Below, in pieces: positions 11,502-24,609 of a stretch of 64,000 nucleotides of DNA. Both the position numbers and the translations under genes were made by a program. The notes beneath the pieces were generated by a model, which had not been told where the DNA came from, did not search any database, and saw only the letters and a list, made by a program, of their open reading frames with translations. This DNA comes from Panulirus ornatus (taxonomy: Eukaryota > Arthropoda > Malacostraca > Decapoda > Palinuridae), in assembly GCF_036320965.1 (NCBI RefSeq), contig NC_092250.1, positions 13,778,100 to 13,842,099 of the forward strand. The letters run 5' to 3'. The first letter of the stretch is position 1. Every line of letters starts with the position of its first letter.

Positions 11502-11639
11502 ATACAAGAAAGAAAATAACGGTCAGTTGTTATACAACAAAGAGACGTAGCTAGGACGTCATTTGGTAAAAAAATGATTGTATGATGTATGAAGGTAAAA
11601 TCGCACTTCAGGAGGAGTTTATACAATTTTATTTAACAT

Positions 11640-12300
11640 GTAATTTTCAGTACATGTGGCACGACATGTTTCGTGGAGACAATCCACCTCGTCAGATGCC
11701 AGTACTTGAAGTTATTTTAAATCCCAACATCACACTTGATTCCCGCTGTCCAGCACTAATATTTATCGACCAACTACTGTCTGTTTTGTCTGGCAGTAAC
11801 CGTTGTAAGGGAGAGTGATTAAGGGGGTTCACGTAGCGGGGGTTGACCTGGGTAGCTGGGTGTGTCTTGAACAATTTTTTTTTTGTTTTCGTGTTTTGTC
11901 AATTCTCTCATAATGAATTGGTTAATGCTAGGATGGGCTTTAAGATTGCCTATGGACAAATAAAAGTTATTATTATTGATAATCAAGACAGATTCCGTGA
12001 CGTTGCGTGTGGCATAATCAGCAGAGGGGTATAGAATAACGGGATTTTCAAGATCTATGGCCAGGGTGATCATTTTCATGACAATGTTTGGCGATCGCAT
12101 TTTTGTGGTCATCCCTGCGTACTGCATGACGGTGCCAATAACACCTCTCCGTTACAGTTTTACCTGTGTGGGCTATACGCATATATCTTACATGCCTTAC
12201 ATTTGACGGCGTTAACACTCCCAATTGTTGCATGATTTGGCCTACTATTTATTAAGGTCTTACTGATGGTGTTATTGTACTGGAAAGCAACATTACAAGC
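11640..12300 (-). pseudogene. Penelope-like element, GIY-YIG endonuclease end
   Basis: Minus strand from about 12300: NVAFQYNNTISKTLINSRPN, then the endonuclease domain with KCKACK, TGKTVTERCYWHRHAVRRDD and AIAKHCHENDH (12048-12233). After a frameshift near 12070 it continues as DLENPVILYPSADYATRNVT to the end PSYPGQPPLREPP at 11819. The GIY-YIG nuclease nicks the target for primed reverse transcription in Penelope-like elements. The RT part is absent. A hammerhead-type ribozyme motif with an intact core lies 114 nt downstream (11650-11705), and the sequence after it continues to about 11582. It shares its layout with the + strand copy at 19558-20245. Confidence 0.85.
11650..11705 (-). ncRNA. 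Hammerhead-ribozyme-like motif, family B, intact core
   Basis: Minus strand: CTGACGA (11695-11689), one G, stem II GTGGA/TCCAC with loop TTGTC, GAAA (11672-11669), palindromic stem III ACATGT, and C17 at 11663. Stem I is GGCAT/GTGCC followed by an internal loop and an outer GTAC/GTAC helix. The predicted cleavage is between 11663 and 11662. All core positions required by the hammerhead consensus are present. It lies 114 nt after the PLE stop. Confidence 0.78.
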
Positions 12301-12424
12301 ATTGGTTTTTAGAACATATATTAGCTAAGGTGGGAGAATAAGGGCAACACTGAACATTTAGACTTATCCTTATTTGTCACTTTTTTCTTTTTTTGGTTAC
12401 AAGAGACATTTTTTGCTTCTTGTA

Positions 12425-12690
12425 ACAGATCCAACTCATGTCTTCCCGAGGTCTTTATTGGTCCTCTTGGTCTTCCTTGGGTCTTCCACAGGTCTTCCCT
12501 ATGTCCTCCATTGGTCTTCCTTAAGTCTTTCCCGTATCCTCCAAAGGTCCTCCACAGCTCTTCCTTGAGATATGCCTCGTCTTCTTCCCCAGATCCTTCA
12601 CAGTTCTTCCTTAAGTCTTCCCCAGGTCATTCTTAGATACTCTACAGGTCTTTCTTTAGTCTTCCCTAGGTCACTCCTAGATCCACCTCA
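12425..12690 (+). repeat. Degenerate GGTCTTCC tandem sequence
   Basis: GGTCTTCCTTAAGTCTTCCC-like units of about 20-25 bp recur with divergence. The rest of 12300-12945 holds nothing I recognise. Confidence 0.7.
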
Positions 12691-12946
12691 GGTACGTTTC
12701 AAAAGTTGGATGCTTGAAAAGCTCTTATGGTGTTACCAGCCCTCATTTCACCGAAGGTCCACATGGAAGATGGTGAAAGAGTCGCAAGCCTCCTATTAAC
12801 ATGTCCCTTGTTTAAACTGTCATCGCACACAAATTGGTTGAGATTATCCCAATGACCTAAGTCTAGTTGAATAACGGAGAAACAGACAGAGAACCACACT
12901 GTCCTTTGTGTTTATATATTTCTTTCTTTTTCTTTCATACTATTCG

Positions 12947-13046
12947 CCATTTCCCGCGTCAGCGAGGTAGCGTTAAGAAAAGAGGACTGGGCCCCTGAGG
13001 AAGCATTCTCATCCAGACCCCTTCTCTGTTCCTTCCTTTGGAAAAA
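12947..13046 (-). repeat. Short interspersed repeat M, 5'-truncated
   Basis: Carries only the end portion from the GGAACAGAG segment to AACGCGGGAAATGGCGAAT (read on the minus strand, CGTCAGCG variant on +). The truncation point is an A-rich run followed by (TA)n. Confidence 0.82.
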
Positions 13047-13052
13047 AAAAAA

Positions 13053-13053
<1 letters not shown>

Positions 13054-13112
<59 letters not shown>
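13054..13112. repeat. (TA)n microsatellite
   Basis: About 29 TA units at the truncated end of repeat M. Confidence 0.98.
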
Positions 13113-13115
<3 letters not shown>

Positions 13116-13504
13116 GTCCTTTCCTGTCGTAGATACACATTTTGCATTTAATATCACATTCTTAAAACGAGCGGAAAACATGGTATTAAACTCCGAATTT
13201 AGCCTGGCAGGGACCTTACTATTTTCATTTCCCAGATGATCCATATTCTCGCAGACACTGACGATGAGAACCTAGCATAACTCGTATGCCAGGTTCTCAT
13301 CTTCAGGATAATCTATAGGCCACTTGGAAAGAACTAGGATATCCGAGGGTTCCCGTGTGTCCCCACAAGCAATAGAACACTGTCTGAAGCATCTGTACTG
13401 CCAACAAAAGATTATTTAACCTGACTCCCCAGCGCGAGGGGCAAGGAATGTAATATTCCTGGAAAATATTTGTGTTGCTGATGTGGATATTCTTTTCACT
13501 TTCG

Positions 13505-14190
13505 TGTGTACGATCTCGCGTCATTCGTGTGTATTGCCTGAGCCTTTGATCTCGCGTCATCCGTGTGTTGTTATGTCCTGAACCTTTGATCTCGTGTCAC
13601 TTGTGTGAGTATGTCTTGAGCCTTTGATCTCGCGTCATCCGTGTGTTGTTATGTCCTGAACCTTTGATCTCGTGTCACTTGTGTGAGTATGTCTTGAGCC
13701 TTTGATCTCGTGTTCTCGTGTCGTGTGTGTATGTCTAAGCCCTTGATCTCGTTTCGTTTGTGTGAGTATGTCCTGAGCCTTTGATCTCGTGTCATTTGTG
13801 CGGTGTATGTCCTGAGCCTTTGATCTCGAGTCACTTGTGTATGTTCTGAGCCTTTGATCTCGTGTCATTTGTGCGAGTATGTCTGAGCCTTTGATCTCGT
13901 GTCACTAGTGTGAGTGTGTCCTGAACCTTTGATCTCTTGTCGTGTGTGTATGTTTAAGCCTTTGATCTCGTTTTTCGTTTGTGTAAGTATGTCCTGAGCC
14001 TTTGATCTCGTGTCACTTGTGCGGTGTATATCCTGAGCCTTTGATCTCGTGTCATTTGTGTATGTCCTGAGCCTTTGATCTCGTGTCATTTATGTATGTG
14101 CTGAGCCTTTGATCTCGTGTCATTTGTGTATGTCCTGAGCCTTTGATCTCGTGTCATTTGTGTATGTCCTGGGCCTTTGCTTTTGCGTCA
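13505..14190 (+). repeat. Minisatellite of 32-40 bp, about 18 copies
   Basis: Core GTCCTGAGCCTTTGATCTCG followed by TGTCATTTGTGTGAGTAT-like sequence. The spacer length varies. The open minus-strand frames over it (TRDQRLRTYT) are products of the repeat and not genes. Confidence 0.95.
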
Positions 14191-14431
14191 TAGATTTGTA
14201 AGTCTTAAGCCTTTGCTTATTATTTCTGATACATTTACTTTTGTCGATGTTGCGAGTTTTTCTTTTATAAATAGAGAGGGGTAATTGTTCGCTGTCCATT
14301 CGTCCGTGATGAATATCCATCAAAATAAACTTAATTTACGATATTTTCTAAAAGTCCACATGTAAGGTGTCAGTAAACATCAGTAGCAGGACCTTCTTGT
14401 GTTACAGGGAAGAACCAGAGGCGTTGGGATA

Positions 14432-14494
14432 CACAGTGGTAGAGACATTGCTTTATACAGTGGTAGAGACTTTGCTTTATACAGTGGTAGAGAC
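14432..14494 (+). repeat. Short tandem repeat, 3 copies
   Basis: Three copies of ACAGTGGTAGAGAC with TTTGCTTTAT spacers, period 23-26 bp. Confidence 0.85.
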
Positions 14495-14684
14495 AGGCAG
14501 GTGCAAGAGATGGTATGTAATATGGTTATTCTTATGTCGTATATACCGTAAGTACTCTTGCTCCACAAGCTGAGAGAGGAACATTACCAAGGTATAGCGG
14601 TAACCGTTCCTGATTGTGACGCATTCACGGCTTCGTCCAACCCGTGGAGCTGGTCCATAAAGTGGGTCCCTGGCATAGGTCATA

Positions 14685-14765
14685 GTATAGATAGATAGAT
14701 AGAGAGATAGCGTTAATGAGATGGCCTCGATTAGGGCTTCAGTTTCCTGTGCCGTCGTAGGTAAC
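14685..14765 (+). repeat. SINE tail fragment
   Basis: AATGAGATGGCCTCGATTAG and TTCCTGTGCCGTC match the tail of the SINE at 48535-48580. A short (GATA)n lies before it. Confidence 0.5.
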
Positions 14766-14787
14766 TTGAATAGATATCTGCACCATA

Positions 14788-14925
14788 GAAAGGTCTGTGG
14801 GGCCTGGTTGTGGACAGGGAGCTGTGGTTTCGGTGCATTACAGATGACAGCTAGAGAATGGATGTGAGCGGACGTGGCCTTTCCTTGTCTGTTCCTGGCG
14901 CTACTTGGTAATGCTTCGTACTTCG
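14788..14925 (+). mobile_element. RTE LINE 3' UTR fragment, opposite orientation
   Basis: The sequence GGTCTGTGGGGCCTGG and the following GGGAGCTGTGGTTTCGGTGC match the 3' UTR seen at 23240-23340. It lies in + orientation directly next to the minus-strand copy at 14965-17505, so the two face each other. Confidence 0.7.
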
Positions 14926-14964
14926 GGAAACGGCAATGGTGGCCAAGAATGAAGGAAGGTAGCG

Positions 14965-17497
14965 CAAGGAAGGAGACGAAAGAAATGGCCCAACCCACCC
15001 CCATACACATGTATATACATACCCGTCCACACTCGCAAATATACATACCTATACATCTCAATGTACACACATATATATACACACACATATATATATATAC
15101 ACAACAAAGGCCCCATTTGTTCACACTCAGTCTCTAGCTGTCATGTAATAATGCCCGAAACACCAGCTCCCTTTCCACATCCAGGCCCCACAGAACTTTC
15201 CATGATTTACCACAGACGCTTCGCATGCCCTGATTCAATCCATTGACAGCACGTCGACCCCGGTATGCCACATCGATCCAATTCACTCTATTCCTTGCCC
15301 TCCTTTCACCCTCCTGCATGTTCAGGCCCCGATCACTCAAAATCTTTTTCATTCCATCTTTCCACCTCCAATTTGGTCTCCCACTTCTCCTCGTTCCCTC
15401 CACCTCCGACACATATATCCTCTTGGTCAATCTTTCCTCACTCATTCTCTCCATGTGTCCAAACCATTTTAAAACACCCTCTTCTGCTCTCTCAACCACG
15501 CTCTTTTTATTTCCACACATCTCTCTTACCCTTACATTACTTACTCGATCAAACCACCTCACACCGCATATTGTCCTCAAACATCTCATTACCAGCACAT
15601 CCACCCTCCTGCGCGCAACTCTATCCATAGCCCACGCCTTGCAACCATACAACATTGTTGGAACCACTATTCCTTCAAACATGCCCATTTTTGCTTTCCG
15701 AGATAATGTTCTTGACTTCCGTACATTCTTCAAGGCTCCCAGGTTTTTGCCCCCTCCCCCACCCTATGATTCACTTCCGCTTCCATGGTTCCATCCGCTG
15801 CCAGATCCACTCTCGGATATCTAAAACACTTTACTTCCTCCAGTTTTTCTCCATTCAAACTTACCTCCCAATTGACTTGACCCTCAACCCTACTGTACCT
15901 AATAACCTTGCTCTTATTCACATTTACTCTTAACTTTCTTCTTTCACACACTTTACCAAACTCAGTCACCAGCTTCTGCAGTTTCTCACATGAATCAGCC
16001 ACCAGCGCTGTATCATCGGCGAACAACAACTGACTCACTTCCCAAGCTCTCTCATCCCCAACAGACTTCATACTTGCCCCTCTTTCCAAAACTCTTGCAT
16101 TCACCTCCCTAACAACGCCATCCATAAACAAATTAAACAACCATGGAGACATCACACACCCCTGCCGCAAACCTACATTCACTGAGAACCAATCACTTTC
16201 CTCTCTTCCTACACGTACACATGCCTTACATCCTCGATTAAAACTTTTCACTGCTTCTAACAACTTCCCTCCCACACCATATATTCTTAGTACCTTCCAC
16301 AGAGCATCTCTATCAACTCTATCATATGCCTCCTCCAGATCCATAAATGCTACATACAAATCCATTTGCTTTTCTAAGTATTTCTCGCATACATTCTTCA
16401 AAGCAAACACCTGATCCACACATCCTCTACCACTTCTGAAACCACACTGCTCTTCCCCAATCTGATGCTCTGTACATGCCTTCACCCTCTCAATCAATAC
16501 CCTCCCATATAATATACCAGGAATACTCAACAAGCTTATACCTCTGTAATTTGAGCACTCACTCTTATCCCCTTTTCCTTTGTACAATGGCACTATGCAC
16601 GCATTCCGCCAATCCTCAGGCACGTCACCATGAGTCATACATACATTAAATAACCTTACCAACCAGTCAACAAAACAGTCACCCCCTTTTTTAATAAATT
16701 CCACTGCAATACCATCCAAACCTGCTGCCTTGCCGGCTTTCATCTTCCGCAAAGCTTTTACTACCTCTTCTCTGTTTACCAAATCATTTTCCCTACCCCT
16801 CTCACTTTGCACACCACCTCGACCAAAACACCCTATATCTGCCACTCTGTCATCAAACACATTCAACAAACCTTCAAAATACTCACTCCATCTCCTTCTC
16901 ACATCACCACTACTTTTTATCACCTCCCCATTAGCCCCCTTCACTGAAGTTCCCATTTGCTCCCTTGTCTTACGCACTTTATTTACCTCCTTCCAGAACA
17001 TCTTTTTATTCTCCCTAAAATTTAATGATACTCTCTCACCCCAACTCTCTTTTGCCCTCTTTTTCACCTCTTGCACCTTTCTCTTGACCTCCTGCCTCTT
17101 TCTTTTATACATCTCCCACTCATTTGCATTTTTACCCTGCAAAAATCGTCGAAATGCCTCTCTCTTCTCTTTCACTAATAATCTTACTTCTTCATCCCAC
17201 CACTCACTACCCTTTCCAATCAACCCACCTCCCACGCTTCTCATGCCACAAGCATCTTTTGCGCAAGCCATCACTGCTTCCCTAAATACATCCCATTCTT
17301 CCCCCACTCCCCTTACCTCCTTTGTTCTCTCCTTTTTCCATTCTGTACTCAGTCTCCCCTGGTACTTCCTCACACAAGTCTCCTTCCCAAGCTCACTTAC
17401 TCTCACCACCCTCTTCACCCCAACATTCTCTCTTCTTTTCTGAAAACCCATGCAAATCTTCACCTTCGCCTCCACAAGATAATGATCAGACATCCCT

Positions 17498-17505
<8 letters not shown>
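14965..17505 (-). mobile_element. RTE-type LINE, longest copy (endonuclease end, RT, C-terminal region)
   Basis: The longest copy in the window. The minus-strand reading from about 17497 to 15730 begins with SDHYLVEAKV, the C-terminal SDH motif of an apurinic-type endonuclease. It continues through a basic linker and a complete reverse transcriptase: KAAGLDGIAVEF (near 16720), SNYRGISLLS (near 16550), VAFMDLEEAYDRV (near 16340), VGLRQGCVMSPWLFNLFMDG (near 16150) and LLFADDTALVADS (near 16020). A small frame break near 15735 separates it from the remaining C-terminal part (15134-15733), which is otherwise open. The 5' end is truncated at a (TA)n tract (17501-17579), so the endonuclease catalytic core is missing. 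The 3' UTR reaches about 14965, where the usual tail is interrupted by other sequence. Not expected to be autonomous. Confidence 0.92.

Positions 17506-17579
<74 letters not shown>
17501..17579. repeat. (TA)n microsatellite
   Basis: About 38 TA units at the 5' truncation of the long LINE copy. Confidence 0.98.
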
Positions 17580-17993
17580 GACCTTCCTTCAATGAGATAT
17601 TAAACATGTCCTTGTTTTATCCCTGGAAATGCTCTCATGATCGTTTATCTACCAGTGAAGGAGCAAGTCTTCCTTCAGAACATTAGGACAGCCTTCCTCA
17701 TTGCGTCTCTTGTGTGTACGTCGAGTTGGTAGGGTTGGTATCACAGGTATCGAGAGAGAGAGAGAGAGAGCCAGAGAGCCAGCCGGAGCTGGATGACCTC
17801 CTGCTGTGACAGCTAGTGTCATAATAACACTGGTGATAACAGATGGTGCCAGTCTTGCCCCCCACCACTCCTCCTCGCCATCCCTTACAGGAATTGCCTA
17901 ATAAATCTTGTTCTGTGAAAAAGTGGGATACCCAACCAGAGGCGGAGAAATTCTTATCTTATCTCCGGCGTGATAGATATAGCCGCATTAGGG

Positions 17994-18337
<344 letters not shown>

Positions 18338-18423
<86 letters not shown>

Positions 18424-18434
18424 TTGTGTGTGTA
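18338..18434. repeat. (TA)n(TG)n microsatellite
   Basis: Compound tract after the LINE tail. Confidence 0.98.
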
Positions 18435-18439
18435 TCTCG

Positions 18440-19300
18440 CGTAAGTGCATCACAAGCAGAAGACGTTATTCAAAGCCACATGATAAGGGGTTTAACGCTT
18501 TCAATTGTTGGCTTACAACGATGATGAGGAGGTTCCTAGTCGTTGGACGTGTGATAGATGACTGTATTGACGTCTCGTGGAATCCGTGAATTGGCTGCCG
18601 TTAATCCTTGATGATGCGATACATAAAGATATTGTGACGGGTTGGTTCGTCTTGGACAGGGAACAGCATCTGGTGTACAAGGAACAGCATCTGGTGTATA
18701 AACTGTGGTTAGCAGCTCATCCACACAGTGACTTGGGGGAATGAGACACATAGCTCGCTAACCCTTTGCTACACACCATTTCTCAGGGGAATAGTCCTTC
18801 ATTAACTATATTTGACTATTGATATAGATGTGTACCTTCCAGGGTAACCAACAGACCTGAAGAAATAGATTATTTACGAATAGAACAAGTCACGAAGAAG
18901 GTGGACAACGAAACTATCGCTCATAAAGAAATATATATATATGGGTGGATTCGTCGCCTTTTTGAAACTGTATAAGGAATATCTGGAGGCCCGAAACTGA
19001 GTGAGCAAACACGTAAGCCCAATAAATGAGGATCAGTGGACCCAGATGGAATCTAAGACTAGAGAGAAGAAGGACGGGATAGATCGGCGGAGATCCCCCG
19101 TCTTACATATATCCCAGAGGCGTTTCCGAGTGTCTGGTAATGGCTTGCCTGTCCCTGAGGACAGACGGTGCCTCATCTTCCAGCTGCCAAGCACAAATTG
19201 CGCCATTGGCACTATTACTGCCAGAGTGCTATGGCGACTCGTATGTGAGGCGCTTCATGCCTCCCCAGAATATCATGCTCTGATAACCTGGACTTACAGC
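18440..19300. other. No recognised feature
   Basis: Unique-looking sequence, apart from GGAACAGCATCTGGTGTA repeated twice at 18660 and 18681. Confidence 0.55.
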
Positions 19301-19302
19301 TA

Positions 19303-19555
19303 CTGTACCAGAGATAACCAACTCTCTTGACGCTGTACCAGAGATAACCAACTCTCTGGACGCTGTACCAGAGATAACCAGCTCTCTTGACGCTGTACCA
19401 GAGATAACCAACTCTCTAGACGCTGTCCCAGAGATAATCAACTCTCCTTCCGATGTACCATAGATAACCAACTCTCCTTCCGATGTACCAGAGATAACCA
19501 TCTCTCCTTCCGATGTACCAGAGATAACCAACTCTCCTTCCGATGTACTAGAGAC
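19303..19555 (+). repeat. 30-bp minisatellite, about 9 copies
   Basis: Unit GTACCAGAGATAACCAACTC with TCTTGACGCT or TCCTTCCGAT variants. The two variant types are segregated, first half and second half. It directly precedes the PLE copy at 19558. Confidence 0.95.
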
Positions 19556-19557
19556 TA

Positions 19558-20245
19558 TTAAGGTCTTAATGAATAGCAGGCCAAATCAATCAACAATTGG
19601 GAGTGTTTACGCCATCAAATGCAAGGCATGTAAAGATATTTATATAGACCAGACCGGAAAAACTGTAACGGAGAGGTGTTATTGGCACCGTCATGCAGTA
19701 CGCAGGGATGACCACAAAAATGCGATCGCTAAACATTGTCATGAAAATGATCACCCCATAGATCTTGAAAATCCCATTATTCTATACCCCTCTGCTGATT
19801 ATACCACACGCAACGTCACAGAATATGTCAATTCCTAATACTAAGAACTTTAATTTGTTCCCATTCAATTTTATAGTCCATCCTAGAATTAAGCTAATCA
19901 TTATTAGAGAATTGACAGAACATGAAAACATAAGAAAAGTTGTCCAAGACACACCCAGCTACCCAGGTCAACCCCCGCCACGTGACCCTCCTTAATCACT
20001 CTCCCTTACAATGGTTACTGCCAGACAAAGCGGACAGTGGTTGGTCTGTACAGATTGGTGCTGGACGGCGGGACTCAAGTGTCATATTAGGATTTAAATA
20101 ACTTTGTTAAGTACTGGCACCTGATGAGGTGGATTGTTTCCACAAAACATGTCGTGCCACTTGTACACAAGAATTACATGTCAAACTAAATTGTATGAAC
20201 TCCTACTGAAGTGCGATTTCACCTTCATACTATCATCACGGAGTG
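19558..20245 (+). pseudogene. Penelope-like element, GIY-YIG endonuclease end
   Basis: The reading 19569-19838 covers RPNQSTIGSVYAIKCKACKD, IYIDQTGKTVTERCYWHRHA and AIAKHCHENDHPIDLENPII. This is a GIY-YIG-type domain in which the usual GIY/YIG pair appears as SVY and YID, with a CxxC pair before it and the conserved arginine and histidines after. A frameshift near 19820 moves the C-terminus to 19765-19995, ending PSYPGQPPPRDPP. RT is missing; the 5' side begins at a 30-bp minisatellite. The hammerhead-type motif is at 20111-20166. Same family as 11640-12300 by near-identical protein. Confidence 0.87.
20111..20166 (+). ncRNA. Hammerhead-ribozyme-like motif, family B, G12 lost
   Basis: CTGATGA at 20121-20127, stem II GTGGA/TCCAC, palindromic ACATGT at 20147-20152, C17 at 20153, and stem I GGCAC/GTGCC with an outer GTAC/GTAC helix. 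The GAAA box is AAAA (20144-20147): the G12 general base is changed to A, so this copy is expected to be inactive. Confidence 0.78.
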
Positions 20246-20253
20246 GTGTGATT

Positions 20254-21598
<1,345 letters not shown>

Positions 21599-21694
21599 TA
21601 TATATATATATATATATATATGGAGCTCCTGCAGCTTACAGGAAGTTGACCATATCCGCTGGGCGGGAGCACAGGTCAAAAAGTGTGGTGATGT

Positions 21695-21810
21695 GTTGGT
21701 GATAAAATCTGTGTGAGATGTGGTGAGAAAATGGGTGTCTAAGAGTTCAGACAAGAAAGGTTTATATGTGTCTGGCAGGGGTAAGATATAAGACTAGGGT
21801 GGGAGGGAGG
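21695..21810 (+). repeat. Unclassified interspersed repeat U
   Basis: Diverged copy: AAAGGTTTATATGTGTCTGG, then ATATAAGACTAGGGTGGGAG. Confidence 0.5.
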
Positions 21811-21859
21811 ATGTTATGTATGTAGGGAGTAGTACGGTACGCCCAGCCAGGCATCTTAG

Positions 21860-22163
21860 TTTTAATAAGACACAGTATTATACCAGCGATCTTAATATGG
21901 GTGTTTTAATAAGACAGTATTATACCAGCGATCTTGACATAGGTGTTTTGATAAGACAATTATACCAGCGATCTTGACTTGGGTGTTTTAATAAGACAGT
22001 ATTATACCAGCTATCTTGATATGGGTGTTTTAATAAGACAATTATACCAGCGATCTTGACATAGGTGTTTTAATAAGACTCAGTATTATAACAGCGATCT
22101 TGATATGGGTGTTTTAATAAGACACAGTATTATACCAGCGATCTTGATATGGGTGTTTTTTAT
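21860..22163 (+). repeat. Minisatellite of 38-45 bp, 7 copies
   Basis: Unit TTTTAATAAGACACAGTATT, ATACCAGCGATCTTGATATG and GGTG, with small deletions in some copies. Confidence 0.95.
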
Positions 22164-22451
22164 TGTGATATGGCTCCGGGCACCAATTCAGCAGTCGTAA
22201 GTCAAGACGGTAAGAAACTGTCTGTGAATAGTTGCTGTTCACAACCGACTGATGCAGTGGATGTCAGTGGTTCCAGTTACCACTTTAACTCTCTTGAGGA
22301 GGGAGAGTAACATTTCTCGAAGGGAGCTCCAGCGTACAACCCACTCACAAAGTTGTAGTGAAGTTCCACTCAGCATTCTAGTGGTTTGGGACGTAGCACC
22401 TTTATCATTGCTTCACTGCCCAACAACAAGGCTCGAACAGCCTTTTATATT

Positions 22452-23670
22452 CATGTGAGAAACTGCAGAAGCTGGTGACTGAGTTTGGTAAAGTGTGTGA
22501 AAGAAGAAAGTTAAGAGTAAATGTGAATAAGAGCAAGGTTATTAGGTACAGTAGGGTTGAGGGTCAAGTCAATTGGGAGGTAAGTTTGAATGGAGAAAAA
22601 CTGGAGGAAGTAAAGTATTTTAGATATCTGGGAGTGGATCTGGCAGCGGATGGAACCATGGAAGCGGAAGTGAATCATAGGGTGGGGTAGGGGGCGAAAA
22701 TCCTGGGAGCCTTGAAGAATGTGTGGAAGTCGAGAACATTATCTCGGAAAGCAAAAATGGGTATGTTTGAAGGAATAGTGGTTCCAACAACGTTGTATGG
22801 TTGCGATGGATAGAGTTGTGCGCAGGAGGGTGGATGTGCTGGAAATGAGATGTTTGAGGACAATATGTGGTGTGAGTTGGTTTAATCAAGTAAGTCATGT
22901 AAGGGTAAGAGAGATGTGTGGAAATAAAAAGAGCGTGGTTGAGAGAGCAGAAGAGGGTGTTTTGAAATGGTTTGGCCACATGGAGAGAATGAGTTAGGAA
23001 AGATTGACCAAGAGGATATATGTGTCGGAGGTGGAGGGAACGAGGAGAAGTGGGAGACCAAATTGTAGGTGGAAAGATGGAGTGAAAAAGATTTTGAGTG
23101 ATCGGGGCCTGAACATGCAGGAGGGTGAAAGGCGGGCAAGGAATAGAGTGAATTGGATCGATGTGGTATACCGGCGTAGACGTGCTGTCAATGGATTGAA
23201 TCAGGGCATGTGAAGCGTCTGGGGTAAACCATGGAAAGTTGTGTGGGGCATGGATGTGGAAAGGGGGCTGTGGTTTCGGGCATTATTGCATGACAGCTAG
23301 AGACTGAGTATGAACGAATGGGGCCTTTGTTGTCTTTTCCTAGCGCTACCTCGCACACATGAGGGGGGAGGGGGATGTTATTCCATGTGTGGCGTGGTGG
23401 CGATGGGAATGAATGAAGGCAGACAGTGTGAATTGTGTGCATGTGTATATATGTGTGTGTCTGTGTGTGTATATATATGTGTACATTGAGATGTATGGGT
23501 ATGTATATGTGTGTGTATATATATGTGTACATTGAGATGTATGGGTATGTATATTTGCGTGTGTGGACGTGTATGTATATACATGTGTATGGGGGTGGGT
23601 TGGGCCATTTCTCACGTCTGTTTCCTTGCGCTACCTCGCAAATGCGGGAGACAGCGACAAAGCAAAATAA

Positions 23671-23675
<5 letters not shown>
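22452..23675 (+). mobile_element. RTE-type LINE, 3' part with frame breaks
   Basis: Starts within the RT downstream of the FADD motif (CEKLQKLVTEFGKVCERRKL) and runs through the C-terminal region to a full 3' UTR and tail ending at 23670. Breaks seen: a TAG at 22687-22689 replacing a glycine codon, a small deletion near 22803 where the CEAWAMDR segment is shortened, and a TAG at 22995-22997. The 3' UTR contains a local duplication of GTACATTGAGATGTATGGG (23480 and 23528). Ends at (TA)n 23676-23729. Confidence 0.9.

Positions 23676-23729
<54 letters not shown>
23675..23729. repeat. (TA)n microsatellite
   Basis: TA tract after the LINE tail. Confidence 0.98.
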
Positions 23730-23730
<1 letters not shown>

Positions 23731-24269
23731 TTCACAAGAGACACATGAAAATATAAACAGACAGACAGGACACACAATCCATGAAGAAAAAGATTGGATC
23801 TTATGTGCACAATGATCACATAATATTAACCTTTCAGAAATGTAATCATTTATGAAAGTCGACTTTTATCATTATTCTCCTCTTGACTCTTTCTCCCTGC
23901 TAGATTAAATGTGAAAATTTTGTTCGAGTCGTCCGTCGTGTTTGCTTGTTGAAGTATTTATGGAAAATTCTGTCGGGTTCGAGACGTTAAGGGACAGGGA
24001 GCCGGGCTGAAGAATATCTGAACTTATAAAAAAAGAAAACGAGCGAGCGGGCGAGAGTGATTGGGGTCGGGGAGGTCCTACCTATAAAAGGCAGGGTTCG
24101 AACTTTATATAAAGGTCATGTGATCAGGTAGAGTATGATATATGAGGGAACTATACCTGTTGTAGTTCTTTCGAATATTTTTTTTTTTTTCAATGTATTG
24201 AAAAGAATAGAGAAAAGTGGAACGAGAGATTTTATAGTAAAGTGAAGAGCCAGGTGGGAAACATACTCC

Positions 24270-24277
<8 letters not shown>

Positions 24278-24318
<41 letters not shown>
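24278..24318. repeat. (TA)n microsatellite
   Basis: About 20 TA units with no recognised element beside it. Confidence 0.97.
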
Positions 24319-24321
<3 letters not shown>

Positions 24322-24436
24322 GAGCGGATGTGGCCGGTAGAAAAACGCAGGATGGTATGGGAGTTTTATTCTCTAACGCTACGGCACAAAATCCTCTCCC
24401 ACACAGATTAACGACGAAAGGCAAGAATATATTGTT

Positions 24437-24605
24437 TGTGGAGCTTCGTGGGTGAAGCTGTTAGCGTTCCTGACGCATCTATCGGCTGCCCGGGATCGAG
24501 AACGCATAGGTTAGAATCCTGGTTCGCGGGAGTCTGTCCACTGTCAACCCAGCTGTTCATCCTCCATTTGGGATTGGTTGGTAAAATGGATAACTGATTT
24601 AAGTT
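24437..24605 (+). repeat. tRNA-derived SINE
   Basis: GTTAGCGTTCCTGACGC near the box A end, a box B-like GGTTAGAATCCTGG, then the family tail CTGTTCATCCTCCATTTGGG. It is a SINE rather than a tRNA gene, because the tRNA-like part does not fold into a full cloverleaf and a tail follows. Confidence 0.65.
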
Positions 24606-24609
24606 AGGA

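Noticed and set aside
13635..14323. Minus-strand frames with TRDQRLRTYT repeats as a repetitive protein
   Set aside because: Unit length varies between 32 and 40 bp, so the frame is not kept. It is a noncoding minisatellite.
15243..15933. Plus-strand open frames of up to 193 codons at 15.2-15.9 kb, and similar at 20.2-21.1 kb and 16.7-17.4 kb
   Set aside because: They are the complements of the minus-strand LINE coding region and have no domain of their own.
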